A DNA stretch of 64,000 bases from Rhodoblastus sp963703385 (GTDB lineage Bacteria > Pseudomonadota > Alphaproteobacteria > Rhizobiales > Beijerinckiaceae). Both the position numbers and the translations under genes were made by a program. How positions within the stretch are numbered: position 1 is the stretch's first letter; every line of letters starts with the position of its first letter. The notes beneath the pieces were generated by a model. The model did no database searches and was not told the DNA's origin. It saw nothing but the letters and a program-made list of their open reading frames with translations. The stretch lies in the NCBI GenBank assembly GCA_963703385.1, contig OY969816.1, forward strand, positions 3,100,001 through 3,164,000. Direction: 5' to 3'. This document shows positions 26,512 through 35,672 of this stretch, in pieces.

Positions 26512-27977
26512 GGGCGCGCGTTCAACAAGAATTTCCATTTCGCGAACAGGGCCAAAAGGTCGGCGGCGAGGGGGCTGAGCGCGCGTTCGAACGGAACGCC
26601 CGAGGCGCAAAGCGCCGCGATGTCGCTGATCGTCGGCGCGCCAAGGCAGACGCGCAGGGCCTGATCCGCCCCGACCGCCACCGCCTGGCCGACATGGAAT
26701 ATGCGCGCGGCGTTGCCCCAGGCGCCGACCGGTCGGCGCAGGGCGCGCTGGAGCTTTGTCGCCTGTTCGTCCGAACGCGGCGCGGCGATCGACAGGATGG
26801 TCCGCGCCCAGTCCGATCCTTCGCCCGGCTCGTCGAGGATTCTCAGGCCGGCCTCGCGCGCGCCGGCCTCGGCGAGGGCGCGGAATTTTTGCGCGATGGT
26901 TTGGGCCAGCGCCGGAGGAATGGCGCGAAAAGCCTCCATTTCCGCAAGGGCGGCCTCCCAGCGCAGGCCCAGCCCGATATTGGCGTGGCTCCCGAACCCT
27001 TCCGAGGCGCCGCGCAGGGACGCCGGCCAATCGTAAAGGGCTGTTTGCGCGGCCAGGCCTTCGGGCACGCGGAAATGTTGAAGCCTCACGCGCAAGGCCT
27101 CGGGCAGGAGCAGCGCGCCGCAGAACGGCGGCCCGCAGAAAAATTTCGACCCGGTGACCGCGACCAGAAAGCCGCAATCGAGCAAGGCGCCAACATGCGA
27201 TGGCGGCCCGCGCATCTGGCAGCAATCGGCCAGGACGAAAACCCTTTCCGGCGCGCGGGCGCGCAATTTTAACGCGGCGGCGCGGGAAAAACCCGAAAGG
27301 CCGGTCTTGGACACGTCGAGCCGGTGGGCGATGACGGCGCGGCCCTGCGCCAAAGCGGTCTCCGCCTTGGCCAGAACTTCTGCATCCACCTCGCCGGTCG
27401 GGCGCGGAAAACCGTCGGCGCCCCGGATTTCGACCGTCTCGACCGCGATGTCGTGATCTTCCCAGCCCGCAAGCCTGCGGTGGAGGGCGGACGACTGGAA
27501 ATGCAGGCCGCCCGCCGCCAGCAAAACGCCGCGCCCGGTCTCCCGCGGTCCAACCACGATATTGGCGATGGGCCGGGCCGTCGCATCATCGGCGATCGCC
27601 AGCGCCAGAAATTCGGCGTCGGTGCCGGAAGCCGTCAGGATCGCCTCGCCGGCCCCGGCAAAAGCGGCGACGCGGCGGCGGATGTCGTCGAACCAGGCGG
27701 GAAAGTTCTGGCGCTCGCGCGCATCGTCGGAATGGAGCCGCCGCCAGGCTGTCGCCGCGGCATGCCAGCCGCGCGGCGTGATGGCGGAGGCGGTGGATGA
27801 GGAAAAGAAGGTTTCATCCGGCGCGGGGCGCGCGGTCAGGCCGTAACGATTGCGCCCGCTGACCGGATCGGCGGCGATGCGCTCATCGCCGCCGGAGAGC
27901 AGAGCGGCGGCAAGGCTCGCATCGCGCGCGCGCCTTGGCTCGCCCGGCGCATTGGTCTTTGTCGCGGTGAGAAGCAT
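26508..27977 (-). CDS. PLP-dependent fold-type-I enzyme (aminotransferase class V-like)
   Basis: 489 residues. GEAILTASGTDAEFLALAIA is the PLP phosphate-binding segment. VFVLADCCQMRGPPSHVG carries the Asp, and VAVTGSKFFCGPPFCGALLL the probable PLP Lys. The late SEGFGSHANIGLGLRWEAAL contributes to the active site. Overall fold resembles class V aminotransferases and cysteine desulfurases, but I recognise no characterised member. First gene of the operon, ATGA-coupled to the ATP-grasp gene. It could provide an amino group or a thiol/amine substrate for the ligase. Confidence 0.62.
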   Translation of the reverse strand: MLLTATKTNAPGEPRRARDASLAAALLSGGDERIAADPVSGRNRYGLTARPAPDETFFSSSTASAITPRGWHAAATAWRRLHSDDARERQNFPAWFDDIRRRVAAFAGAGEAILTASGTDAEFLALAIADDATARPIANIVVGPRETGRGVLLAAGGLHFQSSALHRRLAGWEDHDIAVETVEIRGADGFPRPTGEVDAEVLAKAETALAQGRAVIAHRLDVSKTGLSGFSRAAALKLRARAPERVFVLADCCQMRGPPSHVGALLDCGFLVAVTGSKFFCGPPFCGALLLPEALRVRLQHFRVPEGLAAQTALYDWPASLRGASEGFGSHANIGLGLRWEAALAEMEAFRAIPPALAQTIAQKFRALAEAGAREAGLRILDEPGEGSDWARTILSIAAPRSDEQATKLQRALRRPVGAWGNAARIFHVGQAVAVGADQALRVCLGAPTISDIAALCASGVPFERALSPLAADLLALFAKWKFLLNARP

Positions 27978-28071
27978 TTTCGCCCGTTCCGTCGCGACGC
28001 GCCGCGCTGGATCGGCCGTCGTTGCGAGCCAGAAGAACGCTGCAGACTTGTGTCAGGCTGTCGGCGGCGGC

Positions 28072-28623
28072 TCAAGCCTTCCACTTGATCGAGCAGCCGA
28101 TCGAGGGCGTCTGATCGGCGGGGATTTCATTGGTCGCCGCAATCAGGCGCATGGATTCGAGCAGTTCACGCCGCGCGCCGGGTGGCGGCGGATCCCTGCG
28201 GCCCTCGTCCAGACGGCCGCGATATTTCAGCTTGCCGTCGGCGCCATAGCCAAAGAAATCCGGGGTGCAGACCGCGCCATAGGCCCGCGCTGCCTCCTGA
28301 GATTGGTCGTGCAGATAGGGAAAGGGCAAAACGTGCCGCTTGGCGAAATCCTTCATCCTGGGGAAGGAATCGTCGGGATAGGTCACGGCGTCGTTGGAGC
28401 AGATGGCGGCGAAGCCAATTCCCTCCGACATCAGCGCGCGGGCGTCCTTGACCAGACGATCGACGATGGCGAGCACATAGGGGCAATGGTTGCAGATGAA
28501 GACGACCACGGTCCCTTTCGGGCCGGCGATGTCGGCGAAGGAATAGGTCTTGCCGTCGACGCCCGGCAGGGAAAAATCCGGTGCAGGAACGTCCAGCAAG
28601 ATGTCGGTGGGACTGGCGGCCAT
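28072..28623 (-). CDS. Thioredoxin-like (AhpC/TSA) family protein
   Basis: 183 residues. APDFSLPGVDGKTYSFADIA and GTVVVFICNHCPYVLAIVDR place it in the peroxiredoxin-like/TlpA fold. The active site is NHCPYV rather than CxxC, with a second Cys at AAICSND, typical of the thioredoxin-family proteins often found alone in alphaproteobacteria. ATG 28623 with TTGGAG seven bases upstream is used; the frame also allows TTG 28635. It has no signal peptide. Co-oriented with the upstream cytochrome c peroxidase gene. Confidence 0.8.
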   Translation of the reverse strand: MAASPTDILLDVPAPDFSLPGVDGKTYSFADIAGPKGTVVVFICNHCPYVLAIVDRLVKDARALMSEGIGFAAICSNDAVTYPDDSFPRMKDFAKRHVLPFPYLHDQSQEAARAYGAVCTPDFFGYGADGKLKYRGRLDEGRRDPPPPGARRELLESMRLIAATNEIPADQTPSIGCSIKWKA

Positions 28624-28761
28624 TACGCGCTCCAAGGTTCGGAATTTTGGCAGGCGCCGCCACTCCGGCGCGCCCCCGTTGTCCCGGCGGCGCGCGTCGG
28701 GAAAACAGGCCGAGACTGGCCTTTTCCGGGGAGGGAAATCAACCTGTCGCGCGAGGCTCCC

Positions 28762-29808
28762 TCATTTGGCCAGCGACGGCAAAGGCGTCGCGTCGGTGCG
28801 CGTCGGCAGATCGGGATAGGCGATCTGTGGCAGCTGCCCAGTCAGGGAATTGAGGAAAGCAACGATGTCGTCCTCTTCCTGGTCGGTCAGTTTCGCGCCG
28901 AGCTGCAATTCGCCCATGACGGCGACCGCCGTCTTCAGGCTCCAGACCTGGCCGCTGTGGAAATAAGGCGCGCGCAACGCGACATTGCGCAACGGCGCCG
29001 CCCGGAAGACATATTCGTCGCTCGCCGTCTTGGTGACATTGAAGCGGCCCTTGTCGCCGGGAGGCAGAATGTCGGCGCCGGGCTTCTCGGCGACGCCGAA
29101 GGGGAAATAGGCCTCGCCGCCGACGTTGACGCCGTTGTGGCAGGATGAGCAGCCCTTGTCGATGAAGAGTTGCAGCCCGGCTTTCTGCTGGTCGCTGAGC
29201 GCTTTCGCATCGCCTTCGAGATATTGGTCGAAGGGCGCGGCCGGCGTGATCAGCGTCGCTTCGAAAGCCTCGACCGCCTTGGCGAAATTGTCGAAACTCA
29301 CCGGCGACGCGTCGTCCGGGAAAGCCTTTTTGAACATGTCGACATAGACCGGCATCGACGACAGGGTTTTCACGACATGGTCGGGCGTCGCATTCATCTC
29401 GACGCTCGCCTGGACCGGACCCTTCGCCTGAGCTTTCAAGTCGGCGGCGCGGCCGTCCCAGAATTGCGCGACATTGAAGACCGCGTTGTACACGGTCGGC
29501 GCGCGGCGCGGACCCTTCTGCCAGGCGTGGCCCACCGAAGTCGGCCCGGCGTCCACCCCGCCGGTCCCGAGATTGTGGCAGGTGTTGCAGCTGATGATCT
29601 CGCTGCGCGACAGGCGGGGATCGAAAAACAGCATTTTGCCCAGCTCGACCTTTTGATGGGTCACGGCGTTGTCCTTCACCGCCGGGACGATCGACGGGAT
29701 CGGCTTGAACGCCTCCTGGGCCTTTTTCATCAAGGAATCGTCGGCCAAAGCCGGCGCCGTCGCCAAAGCCAGCGCGCTCACCAGAAAACCCAGAGATATC
29801 TTGCGCAT
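28762..29808 (-). CDS. Di-heme cytochrome c peroxidase (CcpA/MauG family)
   Basis: 348 residues. Signal peptide about 1-22 (ATAPALAD), so periplasmic. Two heme c motifs: C74-N-T-C-H (SCNTCHNLGTGGVDAG) and CSSCHNG near residue 220. VELGKMLFFDPRLSRS is the usual N-terminal signature, and the late Met/His ligand region is RNVALRAPYFHSGQVWSLKT. It reduces hydrogen peroxide with electrons from a c-type cytochrome. ATG 29808 follows a GAGG. It is divergent from katG, so the two peroxide-defence genes share one intergenic control region. Confidence 0.92.
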   Translation of the reverse strand: MRKISLGFLVSALALATAPALADDSLMKKAQEAFKPIPSIVPAVKDNAVTHQKVELGKMLFFDPRLSRSEIISCNTCHNLGTGGVDAGPTSVGHAWQKGPRRAPTVYNAVFNVAQFWDGRAADLKAQAKGPVQASVEMNATPDHVVKTLSSMPVYVDMFKKAFPDDASPVSFDNFAKAVEAFEATLITPAAPFDQYLEGDAKALSDQQKAGLQLFIDKGCSSCHNGVNVGGEAYFPFGVAEKPGADILPPGDKGRFNVTKTASDEYVFRAAPLRNVALRAPYFHSGQVWSLKTAVAVMGELQLGAKLTDQEEDDIVAFLNSLTGQLPQIAYPDLPTRTDATPLPSLAK

Positions 29809-30235
29809 TTTCCGCCTCACGTCCTGAAGTTTCGCCCCTCGCGAACCGTCACCGCGCCACAAAAGAGGTGATAACTCTCCGCAATGTAAGGCTAAACCTT
29901 TGCGCGGCGCGCCGCCATGATCCTCCGCAAGATTTTTTTTCCGTCGTGACGCTTTGACGCAGGCGCGAGTGCGCGCCGCGCGCCGGCGCCTCCGATTTTC
30001 TCTTTTCAAACCGGCGCTTCGCCTCATTGCGGCGAGATTTTCCGCGAAATTTCGGCCAAGGAAGGCGATCAGACTAATCGGAAAAACAGATTAGAAAATA
30101 AGTTTTAATCGGTTGGCCAGCAAATGCCGGTCCATGTCACTGTGTCGCCAACGTCAATGACCTAGTTTTAGGCCAGTCGTGGCGCCACATTCGTCGTGCG
30201 TGGCGACATCCCAAAAAATCGCAAGGAGGAAGACT
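29809..30235. other. Divergent control region of ccp and katG
   Basis: About 427 bases with no gene. It must hold both promoters. The most notable element is the palindrome at 30074-30094, listed separately. The katG ribosome-binding site AAGGAGGAAGACT is at the right edge. Confidence 0.55.
30074..30094. promoter_or_regulatory. Candidate operator in the ccp-katG intergenic region
   Basis: CTAATC (30074-30079), nine bases, GATTAG (30089-30094): a perfect 6-9-6 inverted repeat of the size bound by dimeric regulators. It does not match the E. coli OxyR ATAG/CTAT spacing that I know, so the regulator is not assigned. Confidence 0.4.
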
Positions 30236-32405
30236 ATGAATGAATTGTCGAAGGCTCAGGGAAAATGCCCGGTGATGCACGGCGCCGTCACGTCCATGGG
30301 AGAAGGTATGGATTGGTGGCCGAAGGCGCTCAATCTCGACATTCTTCATCAGCATGACGCCAAGACCAATCCCATGGGCAAAGGCTTCAACTACCGGGAA
30401 GAGGTGAAAAAGCTCGATTTCGCGGCGCTGAAGAAAGACCTTCACGCCCTGATGACCGACAGTCAGGACTGGTGGCCGGCGGACTGGGGCCATTATGGCG
30501 GGTTGATGATCCGCATGGCCTGGCATTCGGCGGGCACCTATCGCATCGCCGACGGCCGCGGCGGCGGCGGCCGGGGCGCCCAGCGTTTCTCCCCGATCAA
30601 TTCCTGGCCGGACAATGTCAATCTCGACAAGGCGCGCCGCCTGCTGTGGCCGATCAAGAAGAAATACGGCGACAAGCTCAGCTGGGCCGATCTGATCATC
30701 CTCGCCGGCAATATCGCCTATGAGTCGATGGGCTTCAAAACCTTCGGCTATGGCTTCGGCCGCGAGGACATCTGGCATCCGGAAAAGGACACCTATTGGG
30801 GTTCGGAAAGGCACTGGCTCGCCCCCACCGGCAGCGAGGGCAGCCGCTATTCCGGCGAGCGCGACCTGGAAAATCCGCTGGCCGCGGTGATGATGGGCCT
30901 GATCTATGTGAATCCGGAAGGCGTTGACGGCAAGCCCGATCCGCTGAAGACCGCGCGCGACGTCCGCGAGACCTTCGCCCGCATGGCGATGAACGACGAG
31001 GAAACCGTGGCTTTGACCGCCGGCGGCCACACCGTCGGCAAGACCCACGGCAACGGCGACGCCGCCAAGCTCGGCCCGGTTCCGGAAGGCGCCGAGGTCC
31101 AGGAGCAGGGTTTGGGCTGGATCGAACCACGCCAGCCGGGCCGTCGGCCGCAACTCGGTGTCGAGCGGCCTCGAAGGCGCCTGGACCACCCATCCGACGC
31201 GGTGGGACAATGGCTATTTCGACATGCTGCTCAACCATGAGTGGGAGCTCAAAAAAAGCCCCGCCGGCGCCTGGCAGTGGGAGCCGGTCGACATCAAGGA
31301 AGAGGACATGCCGGTCGATGTCGAGGACCCCTCGATCCGACACAAGCCGATCATGACCGACGCCGACATGGCGATGAAAATGGACCCCGAATATCGCAGG
31401 ATTTCGGAGCGCTTCCACAAGGACCAGGCCGCTTTCTCCGATGCGTTTGCGCGGGCCTGGTTCAAGCTCACCCACCGCGACATGGGACCCAAGGCGCGTT
31501 ACATCGGCCCCGATGTGCCGGCCGAGGACCTGATCTGGCAGGACCCCACGCCAGCCGGACGCCGAAACTATGACGTGAACGCGGTCAAGGCGCGCATCGC
31601 CGCCAGCGGCCTTTCGGTCGCAGAGATGGTGACGACCGCCTGGGACAGCGCCCGCACCTTCCGCGGCTCCGACAAGCGCGGCGGCGCCAATGGCGCGCGC
31701 ATCCGCCTCAGCCCCCAAAAGGACTGGGAGGGCAACGAACCGGCGCGTCTCGCCAGGGTACTGGCCGCTTTGGAGCCCATCGCCAAAGAGAGCGGCGCCA
31801 GCCTCGCCGACGTGATCGTGCTTGCCGGCAATGTCGGGCTCGAACAGGCGATCAAGGCCGCCGGATTCAGCGTGGAGGTTCCCTTCGCGTCAGGACGCGG
31901 CGACGCGAGCGAGGCCATGACCGACGCCGCCTCTTTCGAGGTGCTGGAGCCGCTCCATGACGGCTATCGCAACTGGTTGAAGAAGGATTATGTCGTCACG
32001 CCGGAAGAGATGCTGCTCGACCGCACCCAGCTGATGGGCCTTACTGCCGTCGAGATGACCTGCCTGATCGGCGGCATGCGCGCGCTCGGCGCCAATCACG
32101 GCGGTGCCAAGCACGGCGTCTTCACCGATCGTGAAGGGGCGCTGGCCACTGACTTCTTCGTCAATCTGACCGACATGGCCAACACCTGGGTCCCCACGAG
32201 CGCGAATCTCTATGAGGTCCGCGACCGCAAGACAGGCAAGGTCAAATGGACGGCGACCCGGGTCGATCTCGTCTTCGGGTCGAATTCGATCCTGCGCGCC
32301 TATGCGGAAGTCTATGCCCAGGACGACAACAAGGAGAAATTCGTCCGCGACTTCGTCGCCGCCTGGACCAAGGTGATGAACGCCGACCGCTTCGATCTCG
32401 TCTGA
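30236..32405 (+). pseudogene. katG: Catalase-peroxidase katG with one-base frameshift
   Basis: Read in two frames, the gene encodes a full-length 722-residue KatG. The N-terminal frame (30236-31240) has the distal site RMAWHSAGTYR, the Tyr/Met of the cross-link (LIYVNPEG, RMAMND) and the proximal His in TAGGHTVGKTHG. After EQGLGWI a single extra base at about 31124 shifts the frame; expected NHASRAVGRNSVSSGLEGAW continues in the next frame, ending at 32405 with the normal C-terminal domain. As given, the product stops at 334 residues with an aberrant tail. Everything else is intact, so a sequencing or assembly indel or a very recent mutation are both possible. Start ATG 30236 follows AAGGAGG. 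Confidence 0.9.
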
Positions 32406-32430
32406 TCGGCGCGGAAGTCCTTGAAAATCC

Positions 32431-32464
32431 GGGCGGCGTTTCAAGACGGCTTGAAACGCCGCCC
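32431..32464 (+). terminator. Terminator after katG
   Basis: GGGCGGCGTTTCAAG pairs perfectly with CTTGAAACGCCGCCC across ACGG (15-bp stem), followed by TTCTTC. The T-run is short, but the stem is very stable. Confidence 0.75.
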
Positions 32465-32542
32465 TTCTTCGTCGATCCCATCCATCCGTCGGGCGGTTGT
32501 GCGCGTAGAATGTCTGCCGCAATGCCGAAAAGGGAGCGCATC

Positions 32543-33094
32543 ATGAAAAGGCTGGTCGCGGGCGTTGTTGTCGGTCTGTTGTGCGCGACCGCGAGCCGGG
32601 CGGAAATGAAGATCGGCGACATGGCGCCGGATTTCACCCTTCAGGCGGCGGTCGGCGGCAGGACTTTCAGCTTCCACCTCGCCGAGGCGCTGAAAAAAGG
32701 CCCGGTCGTGCTCTATTTCTATCCGAAATCTTTCACCCCCGGCTGCACCATCGAGGCCCATGAATTCGCGGAGAACGCGGCCAATTTCGCCGCCGCCGGC
32801 GCGAGCCTGATCGGCGTCTCCAACGACACCATCGCAACCCAGATCGATTTTTCCTCGCGCGAATGCCGCGACAAATTCCCGGTCGGCGCCGACGCCGACG
32901 GCAAGGTCATTCGCGCCTATGATTCGCAAATGCTGAAGCTCGGCGGGTTGGGGCCGTCGATGGCGAACCGCGTTTCCTATGTCATCGCGCCGGACCGGCG
33001 GATCATTTATGCCTATGAGGATTCCTCGCCCCACAAGCACATCACCAACAGCCTGGCCGTCGTGCGCAAGTGGCGGGCGGACCGTTCGCACTGA
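32543..33094 (+). CDS. Exported peroxiredoxin (PrxQ/BCP-like)
   Basis: 183 residues. N-terminal signal peptide (about 1-20, VGLLCATASRA). APDFTLQAAVGGRTFSFHLA, then YFYPKSFTPGCTIEAHEFAE with peroxidatic Cys68, places it in the AhpC/TSA BCP-PrxQ group. A further Cys at about 111 (SSRECRDKF) may resolve. Likely periplasmic reduction of peroxides. ATG 32543 with GGGAG upstream is preferred to longer frames. It lies just after katG as part of a peroxide-defence block. Confidence 0.83.
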   Translation: MKRLVAGVVVGLLCATASRAEMKIGDMAPDFTLQAAVGGRTFSFHLAEALKKGPVVLYFYPKSFTPGCTIEAHEFAENAANFAAAGASLIGVSNDTIATQIDFSSRECRDKFPVGADADGKVIRAYDSQMLKLGGLGPSMANRVSYVIAPDRRIIYAYEDSSPHKHITNSLAVVRKWRADRSH

Positions 33095-33231
33095 ACGCGC
33101 CAGTCCTTCCCTGCCCGATTGAGCCCCACAGGAATCGTGTCGCCCGGCTCGAGGGCTGACGCCTGCGGCGTCCTGGTCTATGGATGCGCCTCAAGCACAA
33201 CAACCAAGGTTCATGACGGAGACCTGGGCCA

Positions 33232-34131
33232 ATGACCGGAGATGTTGCGGCCGTCGAGGCCAGCGATTTCGCGATGCGCAATTGGAAGGCGAAGGACGCC
33301 GGCCCGGTCAGGATCGGATCGCCCGAACATCTGCGCATGTTCGCGCAAATGCTGCTCGACACCCATAATCCGTACAAGCCGGCGGTGATCGAATGGCCGA
33401 AGCTCGCGCCGGACGCTTTGGCGCGGGTGACCTCGCTGCCGATCTGGGACATCGCGGTGCAAACCGAAGGCCGCGCCTCGATCCGGGTGAAGAGCTTCGC
33501 CGCCACCGTGACCAAGCCCCTGCTGCGTCAGGCCTTGGAGACGGACGCGGGCGAAGAGGAGCGCCACAAGGTCGTCCTGTCCAAACTGGTCGCGGCCTAT
33601 GGGATCAAGCTCGCCCCCGAGCCCGATTACACTGCGCCCAGGAACGCGCTCTGGGCCTGGCTCGTGACCGGCTACAGTGAATGTATCGACAGTTTCTTCG
33701 CCTTCGGCCTGTTCGAAACCGCGCGCCGCTCGGGCTTCTTCCCCGACGAACTGGTCGAGACCTTCGAGCCGGTGATCCAGGAGGAGGCGCGCCATATCCT
33801 GTTCTTCGTCAACTGGGCCGCGTGGCGCCGGCGCAACCTGCCGCTTTTGAAACGGCTATCGTTCCGGCTGACCGAAATCGCGGTCTGGATGTTCCTCGTT
33901 TACGAACGGATCGGCATCGCGCGCGGCATCGACAGCGCCGGGGACATGCAGGACGCCAATTTCGCCATGCAGGGATCGGGCGCGATCGGCGTGGAGCTGT
34001 CGCCGGCGGCGCTGATCGATCTCTGTCTCGCCGAGAACGACCGCCGCATGGCCGGCTATGACCAGAGGCTGCTCCGCCCGAAGCTGGCGCCGACCCTCGC
34101 GTGGGTCGCCCGGCAATTCATGAAGCGCTGA
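33232..34131 (+). CDS. Ferritin-like domain protein
   Basis: 299 residues, all helical. Two carboxylate-bridged diiron motifs, DAGEEERHKVV (about residue 103) and QEEARHILFF (about residue 182), each supply an ExxRH pattern, and ECIDSFFAFGLFE may supply a further Glu. No transmembrane segment. This is a divergent member of the ferritin-like superfamily that I cannot assign to a characterised enzyme; an oxidase or hydroxylase role is as possible as iron storage. It stands between the peroxide-defence genes and sat. Confidence 0.6.
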   Translation: MTGDVAAVEASDFAMRNWKAKDAGPVRIGSPEHLRMFAQMLLDTHNPYKPAVIEWPKLAPDALARVTSLPIWDIAVQTEGRASIRVKSFAATVTKPLLRQALETDAGEEERHKVVLSKLVAAYGIKLAPEPDYTAPRNALWAWLVTGYSECIDSFFAFGLFETARRSGFFPDELVETFEPVIQEEARHILFFVNWAAWRRRNLPLLKRLSFRLTEIAVWMFLVYERIGIARGIDSAGDMQDANFAMQGSGAIGVELSPAALIDLCLAENDRRMAGYDQRLLRPKLAPTLAWVARQFMKR

Positions 34132-34216
34132 AATCTTTCGCGCCGCGAACGTCTCACCGGCGCCGAAGGATTCAGCGCGACGGGGTATTTTCATTTTGTC
34201 GTATTCGAATATGATG

Positions 34217-34252
34217 GTGCGTAAATATAAGCTTGAGCTTAGCCTTACGCAC
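34217..34252. promoter_or_regulatory. Nested palindrome upstream of sat
   Basis: GTGCGTAA (34217-34224) pairs with TTACGCAC (34245-34252), and TAAGCT/AGCTTA (34228-34241) is nested inside. It lies 78 bases before the sat start, between its likely promoter and the Shine-Dalgarno. Could be an operator or a leader hairpin. Confidence 0.5.
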
Positions 34253-34329
34253 GGCCGGTGGGCTCGCCGCGGGGCGATGGCCGGGACTTGTCGGCACAAC
34301 GATGTCGGCACAACAATGGAGGAAACTAA

Positions 34330-35535
34330 GTGATTGATCTTATTGAACCCCATGGATCGAAAGAGCTTCACCCGCTCTTCGTCGCCAACTCGCGCGAGAA
34401 CGAGAAGCTGCGGCAAGAGGCGGAAAGCCTGCCGTCGATCATCGTCAGTTCCGCCGCCGCCGCCAATGCGGTGATGCTCGGCGCCGGTTATTTCAACCCT
34501 CTGACCGGCTATATGAACAAGGCGGACGCCCTCTCCGTCGCCCGCGACATGAAGACCAGCAAAGGGCTGTTCTGGCCGGTTCCCGTGCTCAACCTGCTCA
34601 AGGACGCCTCGGCCGTGAAGGCGGGAAGCCGGATCGCGCTGCGCGACCCCAATGTCCCGGCCAATCCCGTCCTGGCCGTCATGGACGTCGAGGCCGTCGA
34701 GACCCTCAGCGATGACGAGGCCGCCCTGATCATCGAGAAAGTTTACCGCACCTCGGATCCCAAGCATCCGGGCGTCGCCGCCTTCGAGTCTCAGGGCCGC
34801 GCCGTCGTTTCCGGCCCGATCAAGGTTCTCAATTTCAGCTATTTCCAAAGCGAGTTCCCCGACACGTTCCGCACCGCGGTCGAAATCCGCAATGAAATCA
34901 AGGAACGCGGCTGGAAGAAGGTCGTCGCCTTCCAAACTCGCAACCCGATGCACCGCGCCCATGAGGAACTGTGCCGGATGGCGATGCAGCGCCTCGGCGC
35001 CGACGGCCTGGTCATCCACATGCTGCTCGGCAAGCTCAAGGCGGGCGACATTCCCGCCCCCGTGCGCGACGCCGCGATCCGCAAGATGGTCGAGGTCTAT
35101 TTCCCGCCGAACACGGTGATGGTGACGGGCTATGGCTTCGACATGCTCTATGCCGGCCCGCGCGAGGCGCTGCTGCACGCGGTCTTCCGCCAGAACATGG
35201 GCGCGTCCTATCTGATCGTCGGCCGCGACCACGCCGGCGTCGGCGATTATTACGGCCCGTTCGACGCGCAGACGATTTTCGACGACGTGCCGCTGGGAAG
35301 CCTGAAGATCGACATCTTCCGCGCCGACAACACCGCCTATTCGAAAAAGCTGAACAAGGTCGTGATGATGTGCGAGGCGCCCGACCACACCAAGGAAGAC
35401 TTCATCGCTCTGTCGGGCACCAAGGTGCGCGAAATGCTCGGCCAGGGCATGGCCCCGCCGCCGGAATTTTCGCGGGCCGAAGTGGCCGAGATTCTGATCG
35501 GCTATTATCGCGAGCTGGACAGCCGCGTCAGCTGA
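34330..35535 (+). CDS. sat: Sulfate adenylyltransferase (dissimilatory ATP sulfurylase, Sat type)
   Basis: 401 residues from GTG 34330 behind GGAGGAAACTAA. It is the homo-oligomeric Sat rather than CysDN. Motifs are VAFQTRNPMHRAHEELCRMA (the QTRNPxHRxHE ATP/sulfate site) and IVGRDHAGVGDYYGPFDAQ, with a C-terminal TKVREMLGQGMAPPPEFSR. No APS-kinase domain is attached. In the oxidative direction it makes ATP and sulfate from APS and pyrophosphate. Next genes are an ankyrin protein and aprBA. Confidence 0.96.
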   Translation: MIDLIEPHGSKELHPLFVANSRENEKLRQEAESLPSIIVSSAAAANAVMLGAGYFNPLTGYMNKADALSVARDMKTSKGLFWPVPVLNLLKDASAVKAGSRIALRDPNVPANPVLAVMDVEAVETLSDDEAALIIEKVYRTSDPKHPGVAAFESQGRAVVSGPIKVLNFSYFQSEFPDTFRTAVEIRNEIKERGWKKVVAFQTRNPMHRAHEELCRMAMQRLGADGLVIHMLLGKLKAGDIPAPVRDAAIRKMVEVYFPPNTVMVTGYGFDMLYAGPREALLHAVFRQNMGASYLIVGRDHAGVGDYYGPFDAQTIFDDVPLGSLKIDIFRADNTAYSKKLNKVVMMCEAPDHTKEDFIALSGTKVREMLGQGMAPPPEFSRAEVAEILIGYYRELDSRVS

Positions 35536-35580
35536 AGCTCGCGCGGCGGCGCCTCAAGCTGCCCCGCCTTTAACGACCCG

Positions 35581-35619
35581 GCGCCTGGATTTTTTTCCAA
35601 ATCCAGGCGCTTTTTATTT
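35581..35619 (+). terminator. Terminator after sat
   Basis: GCGCCTGGATTT and AAATCCAGGCGC form a perfect 12-bp stem with loop TTTTCC, followed by TTTTTATTT. Confidence 0.92.
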
Positions 35620-35672
35620 CGAGAAGGCCTCGGCGCCCTGCGCTTCGCCGCCTGCGCAAAAGGAGCGTGAAA

